A stretch of DNA of 5,067 nucleotides, from contig VBLN01000154.1 of the NCBI GenBank assembly GCA_005878685.1, positions 987-6,053 on the forward strand. Reading direction: 5' to 3'. This DNA comes from Deltaproteobacteria bacterium. Its GTDB lineage: Bacteria; Desulfobacterota; Binatia; UBA9968. Positions 1-5,067 of the stretch are shown here, piece after piece. The translations under genes and the position numbers were made by a program. The notes beneath the pieces were generated by a model. That model did no database searches. It had not been told where the DNA came from and saw nothing but the letters and a program-made list of their open reading frames with translations. Positions within the stretch are counted from its first letter, which is position 1. Each line of letters starts with the position of its first letter.

Positions 1-21
1 CCGGTCGCGATGTCTAGGCCA

Positions 22-64
22 AAAGCTCTCTTACCACGTCGCTAAAGGAGAGGAAAAGAGCTTT
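22..64. repeat. Imperfect inverted repeat, possible stem-loop or operator
   Basis: Positions 22-32 (AAAGCTCTCTT) and 54-64 (AAAAGAGCTTT) are inverted complements with a single mismatch, separated by 21 nt. No T-run follows the right arm, so it does not look like an intrinsic terminator. It could be an operator or a chance match. The function is unknown. Confidence 0.25.
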
Positions 65-159
65 CGACAAAGCATTGACCTCTCAAAGGACTATGTGGTA
101 AGCGGAGCCGGTATGAGAAGCCGTCGCATAAAATCCATGAGGACGGCCTACAGTTGGAT

Positions 160-188
160 AACTGGACAAGTGTAGGAACTGGATCAAG
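160..188 (+). repeat. Short direct repeat just upstream of tctB
   Basis: AACTGGACAAG at 160-170 recurs as AACTGGATCAAG at 177-188, identical apart from one inserted T, with starts 17 bp apart. The second copy runs into the tctB Shine-Dalgarno. Tandem half-sites this close to a start could bind a regulator, but a recent micro-duplication or chance would look the same. Confidence 0.3.
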
Positions 189-194
189 GAAAGG
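186..194 (+). promoter_or_regulatory. Ribosome binding site of tctB
   Basis: AAGGAAAGG ends 8 nt before the ATG at 203. It supports that ATG as the start. The in-frame TAG at 173-175 rules out a longer protein. Confidence 0.75.
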
Positions 195-202
195 CGCCGA
201 CG

Positions 203-700
203 ATGAAAAATAAAACGCATGTCATCTTTGTCTTGTTGTTCGCGTTCTTTTTCGCCTACTTCGTCTATGAGGCGCGCGAGTGGCGTCTCCAAGCTCGACT
301 CTATCCTTACGTGATCGGAATTCCCATGCTGGTTCTGGCTCTGATCTATGCCTTCCTGGAACTCACGGGCAAAAGTAAGGTAAAGACTTCGGCCTCAGAT
401 GGCGCTCCAGTGGACTTTCAGTTCACCCAAAACCAGGACCCAGCCCTTGCCCGCGCTCGCACGATCAACATCTTTTCTTGGATCTTTGGCTTCTTTGCCG
501 CCATTTGGCTCTTTGGGTTTTCGTTCTCTATTGCGGCGCTGCTGTTTTTTTACCTCAAGTTTCAGGGCCGTGAGGGATGGGTATTATCTATTGTATTGAC
601 CACGGCCGGTTGGCTCTGCTTCTGGGCGCTCTTTATTCGACTGCTAAATCTACCCTTTCCTGACGGACAGCTCTTGGTTTGGCTCGGACTAGCCGGCTAA
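203..700 (+). CDS. tctB: TctB-family small membrane subunit of a tripartite tricarboxylate transporter
   Basis: This is a 165-residue, strongly hydrophobic protein of the size expected for TctB (DUF1468-type) subunits. In TTT transporters TctB is the small inner-membrane partner of the large permease TctA and works with a periplasmic SBP (TctC) to import carboxylates. Visible membrane segments are roughly residues 7-22, 34-54, a long stretch at 88-119 that may be one or two helices, and 125-146. The family-like features are ARLYPYVIG (31-39), a Pro-containing entry to the second helix, and the LPFPDG turn (150-155) near the C-terminus. Residues 56-86 form a polar loop. A good Shine-Dalgarno precedes the start, and an SBP gene begins 18 nt after the stop. 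The call rests on topology, length, these motifs and the SBP neighbours; sequence conservation in TctB is low. No tctA is adjacent within the window. Confidence 0.85.
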   Translation: MKNKTHVIFVLLFAFFFAYFVYEAREWRLQARLYPYVIGIPMLVLALIYAFLELTGKSKVKTSASDGAPVDFQFTQNQDPALARARTINIFSWIFGFFAAIWLFGFSFSIAALLFFYLKFQGREGWVLSIVLTTAGWLCFWALFIRLLNLPFPDGQLLVWLGLAG

Positions 701-718
701 ACATCAAAAGAGAACGGT

Positions 719-1774
719 ATGGAAAGAGATCTGCGCAAGAAATGGCTCTGCATCTCTCTCTCCATGCTTTTGCATCTTTTCCTGGTTTCCAAACTCCAGG
801 CTCAGGGCGAACCTTTTTATAAAGGCAAGACGATCCAAATCGTTGTCGGGCTGAGCGTCGGCGGAGGGTATGACCGGGCGGCACGGATTATCTCCCGCCA
901 TCTAGGCAAGTACATTCCGAGAAACCCGACAATCGTCGTTCAGAACATGCCTGGCGCCGGATCTGTCATCGCAGCCAACTACGTCTACACCGTGACCAAA
1001 CCTGATGGCTTAACTCTGGTCATGCCCCACAACAATTTTTATCTGAACCAACTCTCCGGCGACAAAGAAGTCAAATTCGATCTGCTTAAATTCAACTGGA
1101 TCGGCTCCTTTGAGAGAGACGACATGACGATCTTCAGCCGCGCGGATGCGCCCTTCAAATCGATCGGAGATGTGATCAGATCCAAAGAGCCACCCAAATG
1201 CGGCTCGACAGGCGTCGGGAGTTCCGATTATGTCATGTCGAGAATTCTCGATGAAACCATCGGCGCGAAAGTCAATCATGTCACCGGCTACCCCGGCAGC
1301 AGCGAGATCGCCCTCGCGGTCGAGCGCGGCGAAGTCAACTGCCAGGGACTCACCATCTCCACCTTCTTTTCGCGCGAACCGTTTTTGACCTGGGCCAAGA
1401 ATGGCTTCGTGCGTTTTCTCGCGCAGAGCGGGCGCAAGAGAGACCGAAGAGTGGATGGGCCGACCATCTACGAGCTGATGGATGAATACAAAACGCCGCC
1501 GGCGAAGCGCCGCGTGGCTCAAGCGATGCTCGCGGGCGGAGACTGGGCCAGACCGATGCTCGCCCCTCCTGGCACCCCTCCCGATCGAGTAAAAATCCTG
1601 CGTGAGGCTTATCAAAAGGCAGCAACCGACCCCGAACTCTTGGCGGAGGCAAAGAAAGGAAGGATTGAGGTGACAGCCGGTAAGGGTGAGGAGCTGCAGG
1701 CTCTAGCGAAAGAGGTCATGAATCAACCTCCAGAAGTCGTCGAGGGAATCAGAAGGCTATTCGTGGTGCAATAA
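719..1774 (+). CDS. TTT substrate-binding protein, TctC/Bug family (SBP1)
   Basis: A 351-residue exported receptor predicted to capture a small organic anion in the periplasm for a TctA/TctB permease. The signal peptide has a basic n-region (R3-K8), a hydrophobic core at 9-24 and a likely cut after A28 (LQA). The mature chain starts near EPFYKGKT, then has a first ligand-facing loop, GLSVGGGYD (44-52), QNMPGAGS (75-82), KPDGLTL (94-100), NWIGS (126-130), PPKCGSTG (158-165), ERGEVNC (202-208), GPTIYELMDEYKTP (247-260) and LAPPGTPPDRVKILREA near 281-297, all in Bug order. C161 and C208 are the only cysteines after the signal peptide. It starts 18 nt after tctB with a weak Shine-Dalgarno (AGAGA at 709-713), so translational coupling is plausible. 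It is the most divergent of the four complete SBPs: it has IFSRADAPF where the others have YMRxxTPY. The ligand cannot be told from sequence. Confidence 0.9.
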   Translation: MERDLRKKWLCISLSMLLHLFLVSKLQAQGEPFYKGKTIQIVVGLSVGGGYDRAARIISRHLGKYIPRNPTIVVQNMPGAGSVIAANYVYTVTKPDGLTLVMPHNNFYLNQLSGDKEVKFDLLKFNWIGSFERDDMTIFSRADAPFKSIGDVIRSKEPPKCGSTGVGSSDYVMSRILDETIGAKVNHVTGYPGSSEIALAVERGEVNCQGLTISTFFSREPFLTWAKNGFVRFLAQSGRKRDRRVDGPTIYELMDEYKTPPAKRRVAQAMLAGGDWARPMLAPPGTPPDRVKILREAYQKAATDPELLAEAKKGRIEVTAGKGEELQALAKEVMNQPPEVVEGIRRLFVVQ

Positions 1775-1795
1775 CGACCGCGCGTGGCCACGAAC

Positions 1796-1801
1796 AGGAG
1801 G
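1796..1801 (+). promoter_or_regulatory. Ribosome binding site that sets the SBP2 start
   Basis: AGGAGG lies 6 nt before the ATG at 1808, an ideal spacing. An in-frame GTG at 1784 would extend the protein by 8 residues, but it would place this motif inside the coding region and has no comparable site of its own. ATG 1808 is therefore the preferred start. Confidence 0.85.
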
Positions 1802-1807
1802 GACGTT

Positions 1808-2884
1808 ATGCTTCTTACTTTCGCCTCACGCCTCTCGGCTCACGCCTTCTCCGTACTCTTAACCCTCCTGGCCCTTTTTCTCTCTAGCGCGCTGCCCCCT
1901 AAGTCTGTGCGCGCTCAGGCGCCTTTCTACCAAGGAAAAACCGTGACCATCGTCGTCGGGTTTCTTGCGGGCGATGGCTATGACATCTGGGCACGGATCT
2001 TAGCGGCCCATATTGGGAAGCATATTCCTGGAAATCCTAACATGATCATTCAAAACATGCCTGGGGCGGGCGCCCTCATCGCAGCTAACTACGTTTATAA
2101 CGTCGCCAAACCGGACGGTCTGATTTTAGGGGCGACCGGTCCATCGCTGTATCTCGACCAGCTAGTTGGGAAGAAGGAAGTCCAGTTTGATTGGGCAAAG
2201 TTTAATTGGATCGGCTCCACGGAAAAGACGCCATGGTTGCTTTATATGCGAACGGATACCCCCTACAAAACTTTGGACGACATTCGCAAGGCGTCGGATC
2301 CTCCCAAATGCTCGGCGACCGGAACCGGCACAAGCGGACATTTCATTCCCAAGCTTCTCGAGGAAGCGCTCGGGCTCAAGTTCAGGCTGGTTATGGAATA
2401 CCAGGGCGGAGGCGAACAAGACCTGGCGCTCGAGAGAGGAGAAGTGCAGTGCCGGGCTCTTAGTATTCCTACCTTTTACGCGCGGGAGCCCTTCGGTACC
2501 TGGAGAAAAAGCAATCTGGTTCGCGTCCTGCTCCAAACCGGGCGCAAGCGCGATCCCAGGGCGGCCGACGTGCCGACCATCTACGAGCTCATGAATGAAC
2601 ACAAGACTCCGGAATCGACCCGAAGGCTTGTAACGGCGATCTTGGTCTCTGGCGATCTCGGCAGGCCTTTTATAGCACCTCCGGCTGTTCCAGCGGATCG
2701 GGTCAAGATCCTGCGCCAGGCTTTTATGAAGACCATGAACGATCCGGTGTTTTTGGACGAGGTAAAAAAGAAAAAGCTACAGGCCGACCCGAGCAGCGGA
2801 GAAGAGCTCGAAGCCATCGCCAAAGAGGCGATGGGCCAGCCCCGAGAGATTGTCGAACGGATGAAGAAAATACTAGGCGAGTGA
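1808..2884 (+). CDS. TTT substrate-binding protein, TctC/Bug family (SBP2)
   Basis: A 358-residue periplasmic receptor when started at ATG 1808 (366 if the in-frame GTG at 1784 is used). The signal peptide is long, with a hydrophobic core at about 13-30 and a cut probably after A36 (VRA), leaving QAPFYQGKT. The first ligand-facing loop reads GFLAGDGYD (51-59). It is followed by QNMPGAGA (82-89), KPDGLIL, FNWIGS, LLYMRTDTPYKTL, PPKCSATGTGTSGH with C168, ERGEVQC with C215, DVPTIYELM and IAPPAVPADRVKILRQAF. C168 and C215 are the only cysteines. By hand alignment of about 155 residues, roughly two-thirds are identical to SBP3, so these two are close paralogs, yet their codons differ widely, which argues against a recent duplication. 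It lies 33 nt after SBP1 and 31 nt before SBP3, in the same operon. One oddity is YQGGGEQ where the other copies have YPGGGE or similar. The substrate is unknown. Confidence 0.9.
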   Translation: MLLTFASRLSAHAFSVLLTLLALFLSSALPPKSVRAQAPFYQGKTVTIVVGFLAGDGYDIWARILAAHIGKHIPGNPNMIIQNMPGAGALIAANYVYNVAKPDGLILGATGPSLYLDQLVGKKEVQFDWAKFNWIGSTEKTPWLLYMRTDTPYKTLDDIRKASDPPKCSATGTGTSGHFIPKLLEEALGLKFRLVMEYQGGGEQDLALERGEVQCRALSIPTFYAREPFGTWRKSNLVRVLLQTGRKRDPRAADVPTIYELMNEHKTPESTRRLVTAILVSGDLGRPFIAPPAVPADRVKILRQAFMKTMNDPVFLDEVKKKKLQADPSSGEELEAIAKEAMGQPREIVERMKKILGE

Positions 2885-2899
2885 AGAAGGCCGGCGCCG

Positions 2900-2906
2900 G
2901 AAGGGA
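2900..2906 (+). promoter_or_regulatory. Ribosome binding site of SBP3
   Basis: GAAGGGA precedes the ATG at 2916 with about 10 nt spacing from its AAGGG core. A second in-frame ATG at 2937 also has AAGGA close by, but starting there would remove the basic n-region (K2, R5, K6) of the signal peptide, so 2916 is preferred. Confidence 0.6.
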
Positions 2907-2915
2907 CAGATCCTT

Positions 2916-3965
2916 ATGAAGGCAGTAAGGAAGCTTATGTATAGCGCCGTCTCTGTTGTCTTCTTTTTTCTGCTTTGGACACATGACCTCGGGGCGCAGA
3001 CCCCATTCTACCAGGGCAAGACTGTCACCGTAGTGGTGGGAACCAGCGCTGGAACCGTCTATGACTTATATGCGCGGCTGATAGCTCAATTCCTGGCCAA
3101 GCATATTCCGGGAAGCCCCAACGTCATCGTGCAGAATATGCCCGGTGCCGGGTCCGTAATCGCGGCCAACTATGTCTACGGCATCGCGAAGCCCGACGGT
3201 CTTACGCTGGCTTCGATCAACCCGGCGCTCTATTTTAACCAGCTCGAGGGCCGCAAAGAGGTGAAGTATGATTGGGCCAAGTTCACCTGGATCGGCAGCT
3301 CGGATAAGTCAGAGCATCTCCTCTACATGCGCGCGAATACTCCTTACAAGACCCTCCAAGATGTGCGCAAGGCAACGCAGCCGCCCAAATGCGGCGCTAC
3401 GGGAACCGGCACAACCGGCCACTACATGGCCCGGCTGTTGGAGGAAACACTCGGAACAAAGTTTGATATCGTCGCGGGTTATCCTGGCGGCGGGGAGATT
3501 GATCTAGCCGTGGAGAGAGGCGAGCTACAGTGTCGCTCTCTGACGATCGGGGCTTTTTACGCCCGCGATCCCTACCACACCTGGCGCAAAAATAGGTTCG
3601 TTCGAATACTCATGCAGACAGGAAGACAACGGGACCCCTTGTTACCGGAGGTTCCGACGCTCTATGAACTCATGGATGAGTATAAAACTCCGGCACTCGC
3701 TCGGCGTGTATCCACGGTGATTTTGGCCTCTGGCGACCTTGGCCGACCCATTGCCGCCGCGCCATCCGTCCCACTGGATAGAGTTAAAACTCTTCGAGAG
3801 GCCTTCATGAAAACCATGAGCGACCGCGAACTGCTGGCCGAAGCCAAGAAGAAAAATCTGGACATCACACCCACTACAGGAGAGGAGCTGGAGAGTGTAG
3901 CCAAAGAGGTCGTCTCTCAACCGCCTGACGTGATCGAGCGGATCAAGAAGGTGTTGGGACAGTAG
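2916..3965 (+). CDS. TTT substrate-binding protein, TctC/Bug family (SBP3)
   Basis: A 349-residue exported receptor of the same subtype. The signal peptide has K2, R5 and K6, a hydrophobic core at 8-21 rich in Val and Phe, and a likely cut after A27 (LGA), giving QTPFYQGKT. The first ligand-facing loop is GTSAGTVYD (42-50). This lacks the glycine-rich GGGYD seen in SBP1 and may alter ligand contacts. It is followed by QNMPGAGS (73-80), KPDGLTL, FTWIGS, LLYMRANTPYKTL, PPKCGATGTGTTGH with C159, GYPGGGEIDLAVERGELQC with C206, YHTWRKN (220-226), EVPTLYELMDEYKTP and VPLDRVKTLREAF. C159 and C206 are its only cysteines. The C-terminal helices have heptad-like charged stretches typical of Bug proteins. 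The next gene begins 7 nt after its TAG. Family membership is firm; the ligand is unknown. Confidence 0.9.
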   Translation: MKAVRKLMYSAVSVVFFFLLWTHDLGAQTPFYQGKTVTVVVGTSAGTVYDLYARLIAQFLAKHIPGSPNVIVQNMPGAGSVIAANYVYGIAKPDGLTLASINPALYFNQLEGRKEVKYDWAKFTWIGSSDKSEHLLYMRANTPYKTLQDVRKATQPPKCGATGTGTTGHYMARLLEETLGTKFDIVAGYPGGGEIDLAVERGELQCRSLTIGAFYARDPYHTWRKNRFVRILMQTGRQRDPLLPEVPTLYELMDEYKTPALARRVSTVILASGDLGRPIAAAPSVPLDRVKTLREAFMKTMSDRELLAEAKKKNLDITPTTGEELESVAKEVVSQPPDVIERIKKVLGQ

Positions 3966-3972
3966 CGCGAGC

Positions 3973-4971
3973 ATGACCGCTCATCCCGCGACCGGCCCGG
4001 ACTTCTATAAGGGCAAGACGATCAGAATCCTTGTGGGCGCTCGTCCCGGAGTAGCCTACGATCTATACGCCCGCCTTATTGCCGGCCACTTGGGAAAATA
4101 TATCCCTGGAACGCCCGGCGTTATCGTGGAAAACATGACCGGAGCCCGCTCCATGATAGTGGCCAATCATGTGTATGGTACAGAACCGGACGGTCTCGCT
4201 CTCGGAGCGATTTCCCCGGACCTCTACTTGGCCCAACTGCTGGAACAGAAAGATGTCGCCTTCGATTGGGCGCGCTTCTCATGGATCGGCACTCCCGATC
4301 GCTCGGCCCACTTGCTCTACATGCGAGCGGAGACACCTTACAAAAGCATTGATGAAATTGTTCAAGCGTCGAAGCCTCCAAGATGCGGCGCGTCGGGAGC
4401 ATACTCCACAGCCCATTATCTGCCGAAGCTCCTGGAGGAGATCATCGGCGCAAAATTCTCCATGGTGACGGGATACCCGGAGGGACCCGACGTAGACTCA
4501 GCCGTGGAGCGTGGAGAAATTGACTGCCGCGTGCTTACCATCTCCGGCTTTTTTTCCCATGAGCCCTATCATACCTGGCGCAAGAATGGTTTCGTGCGGA
4601 TGCTCCTTCAGACCGGAAAGGAGCGAGACCCTAAACTCCCAGACGTGCCGACAATTTACGAACTCATGGATGAATACAAAATTCCTGCAGCGGGTCGGAG
4701 GCTCGCTCAGGTGATCCTGAGCAGTGCTTTGTTCGGCCGGCCTCTCGTGGCCCCGCCCGGAGTCCCTCCCGAGAGAGTGAAGATCCTGCGGGAGGCCTTC
4801 AAGGGCGCAGCACATGACCCCGAGCTGTTGGCGGCGGCCAAAATGAAAGGTCTTGGCGTGGTGCTCGCCGCAGGCACAGAGCTGGAGAGACTGGCTCAAG
4901 ATGTCGTTTCGCAACCGCCGGAGGTCATCGAACGCTTGAGAAAGGTTTCTGCGAGAGAGGAGAGTTTATGA
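3973..4971 (+). CDS. TTT substrate-binding protein, TctC/Bug family, lacking a signal peptide (SBP4)
   Basis: A 332-residue Bug-type protein whose homology begins at the mature N-terminus: MTAHPATGP leads straight into DFYKGKT. No signal peptide is encoded. In-frame sequence upstream meets a TGA at 3931-3933 and contains no ATG, GTG or TTG before 3973, and no clear Shine-Dalgarno stands near the ATG. Start here would probably depend on coupling to SBP3, whose TAG is 7 nt upstream. The rest is intact: GARPGVAYD loop (22-30), PPRCGASG with C138, ERGEIDC with C185, YHTWRKNGFVR (199-209), DVPTIYELMDEYKIP, APPGVPPERVKILREAF. Two core changes are seen: ENMTGARS (53-60) replaces QNMPGAGS, and the stretch before PDG is one residue shorter than in the paralogs. 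Possible readings are a deletion that removed the export signal (recent or an assembly error), a cytoplasmic ligand-binding protein, or early decay. The long open frame argues against old decay. Confidence 0.85.
   Translation: MTAHPATGPDFYKGKTIRILVGARPGVAYDLYARLIAGHLGKYIPGTPGVIVENMTGARSMIVANHVYGTEPDGLALGAISPDLYLAQLLEQKDVAFDWARFSWIGTPDRSAHLLYMRAETPYKSIDEIVQASKPPRCGASGAYSTAHYLPKLLEEIIGAKFSMVTGYPEGPDVDSAVERGEIDCRVLTISGFFSHEPYHTWRKNGFVRMLLQTGKERDPKLPDVPTIYELMDEYKIPAAGRRLAQVILSSALFGRPLVAPPGVPPERVKILREAFKGAAHDPELLAAAKMKGLGVVLAAGTELERLAQDVVSQPPEVIERLRKVSAREESL
4958..4962 (+). promoter_or_regulatory. Ribosome binding site of SBP5 inside the end of SBP4
   Basis: AGGAG sits 5 nt before the ATG at 4968, within the last codons of SBP4. 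With the ATGA stop/start overlap it predicts coupled translation of SBP4 and SBP5. Confidence 0.7.
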
Positions 4972-5067
4972 CTCGGCTAAAAGTTAACGGGTTGATGCTT
5001 TTATCCATTTGTCTCTTCATTCCTATGGCGCTTAATCCGGTTTTCGCGCAGGCACCTTTTTATCAGG
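4968..5067 (+). CDS. N-terminus of a fifth TctC/Bug substrate-binding protein (SBP5), cut by the window edge
   Basis: An open frame of 33 codons plus one base runs to the right edge. It starts with a basic n-region (R3, K5), has a hydrophobic core at about 9-22 and a likely signal peptidase site after A27 (VFA), followed by QAPFYQ. That is the exact mature start of SBP2 and nearly that of SBP3, so a further paralog is almost certainly beginning here. Its ATG overlaps the SBP4 TGA (ATGA, 4968-4971) and it has its own Shine-Dalgarno. Only the signal peptide and the first few mature residues are visible, so the loops and cysteine motifs that would class it cannot be checked. Confidence 0.85.
   Translation, partial: MTRLKVNGLMLLSICLFIPMALNPVFAQAPFYQ

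Larger units (their letters stand above)
1..202 (+). promoter_or_regulatory. Leader region upstream of the TTT operon; no recognised gene
   Basis: This stretch holds no gene I can recognise. One + strand frame is open from the left edge to a TAG at 173-175, in the same frame as tctB. Its translation is hydrophilic and resembles no family I know, so it is either the tail of an unknown upstream gene or chance. Within it, an ATG at 113 preceded by GCGGAG could open a 20-codon leader peptide, which is speculative. Short repeats are present: an imperfect 11-bp inverted repeat (22-32/54-64), CCTACA/TGTAGG (147-152/171-176), GCCGTC/GACGGC (120-125/142-147) and a direct repeat (160-170 and 177-188). 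No convincing -35/-10 pair is visible: TTGACC at 75-80 has no good -10 at the right distance. The operon promoter may lie here or further left. Confidence 0.3.

Noticed and set aside
22..64. The leader inverted repeat as an intrinsic terminator
   Set aside because: The loop is 21 nt, the stem has a mismatch and no U-tract follows.
75..103. TTGACC as a -35 promoter element
   Set aside because: No acceptable -10 hexamer lies 16-18 bp downstream (the sequence there is about GTAAGC). TATGTG at 92-97 is too close and TATGAG at 112-117 is too far.
2..175. The open frame entering from the left edge as the C-terminus of TctA
   Set aside because: One short stretch (EKSFRQSIDLS) recalls TctA tails, but the expected hydrophobic residues before and after are missing in all three frames. 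At about 57 codons, an open frame can occur by chance.
83..292. A 69-codon - strand frame covering the leader and the start of tctB
   Set aside because: It begins antisense to tctB, has no family resemblance and no clear ribosome site, so it does not merit a gene call.
1010..1615. A 201-codon open frame on the - strand inside SBP1
   Set aside because: It is fully antisense to a well-supported SBP with motifs along its length. The translation has no recognisable domain. Similar antisense frames occur at matching places in the paralogs (for example 2162-2602 and 4498-4914), as expected of coding shadows.
2166..2594. A 142-codon + strand frame inside SBP2
   Set aside because: It is out of frame with SBP2, rich in Arg, Ser and Pro with no domain, and explained by the codon composition of the real gene.

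Overview
The window is a single-strand (+) segment of a polycistronic operon. It encodes parts of a tripartite tricarboxylate transporter (TTT) system: one small membrane subunit of the TctB family, followed head-to-tail by four complete TctC/Bug-type substrate-binding proteins (SBPs) and the first 33 codons of a fifth that runs off the right edge. Every sizeable open frame on the other strand or in other frames lies inside these genes and looks like a coding shadow.

Layout: 1-202 is a leader with no recognised gene, containing short inverted and direct repeats. 203-700 is tctB. 719-1774 is SBP1. 1808-2884 is SBP2, for which I move the start to an internal ATG behind a perfect Shine-Dalgarno. 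2916-3965 is SBP3. 3973-4971 is SBP4, which lacks a signal peptide. 4968-5067 is the start of SBP5, overlapping the SBP4 stop by 4 nt (ATGA). The gaps are 18, 33, 31, 7 and -4 nt, and no terminator-like structure lies between genes, so one transcript is likely. No TctA (the large permease subunit, about 500 residues) is encoded in the window.

How the genes work together: in TTT systems a periplasmic SBP captures an organic acid or similar small anion and delivers it to the TctA/TctB membrane pair. Here one TctB sits with at least five related but clearly diverged SBPs. The SBPs share a mature N-terminus (PFYxGKT), a PPKCG-type motif, an ERGE-x-x-C motif and a VPTIYELM block, but differ in the first ligand-facing loop. 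This suggests several receptors, possibly with different ligands, feeding or signalling through one or few membrane modules. Two features stand out: an invariant cysteine pair exactly 47 residues apart in all four complete SBPs, and the precise absence of an export signal in SBP4.

Organism: a Gram-negative bacterium is implied by the periplasmic SBPs. GC looks to be in the mid-50s percent by eye. Large Bug-type SBP expansions are known in Betaproteobacteria. From memory, the FYxGKT / IPGNP / QNMPGAG subtype is common in Rhizobiales and in uncultivated soil or sediment lineages. I cannot fix the taxon from this sequence.
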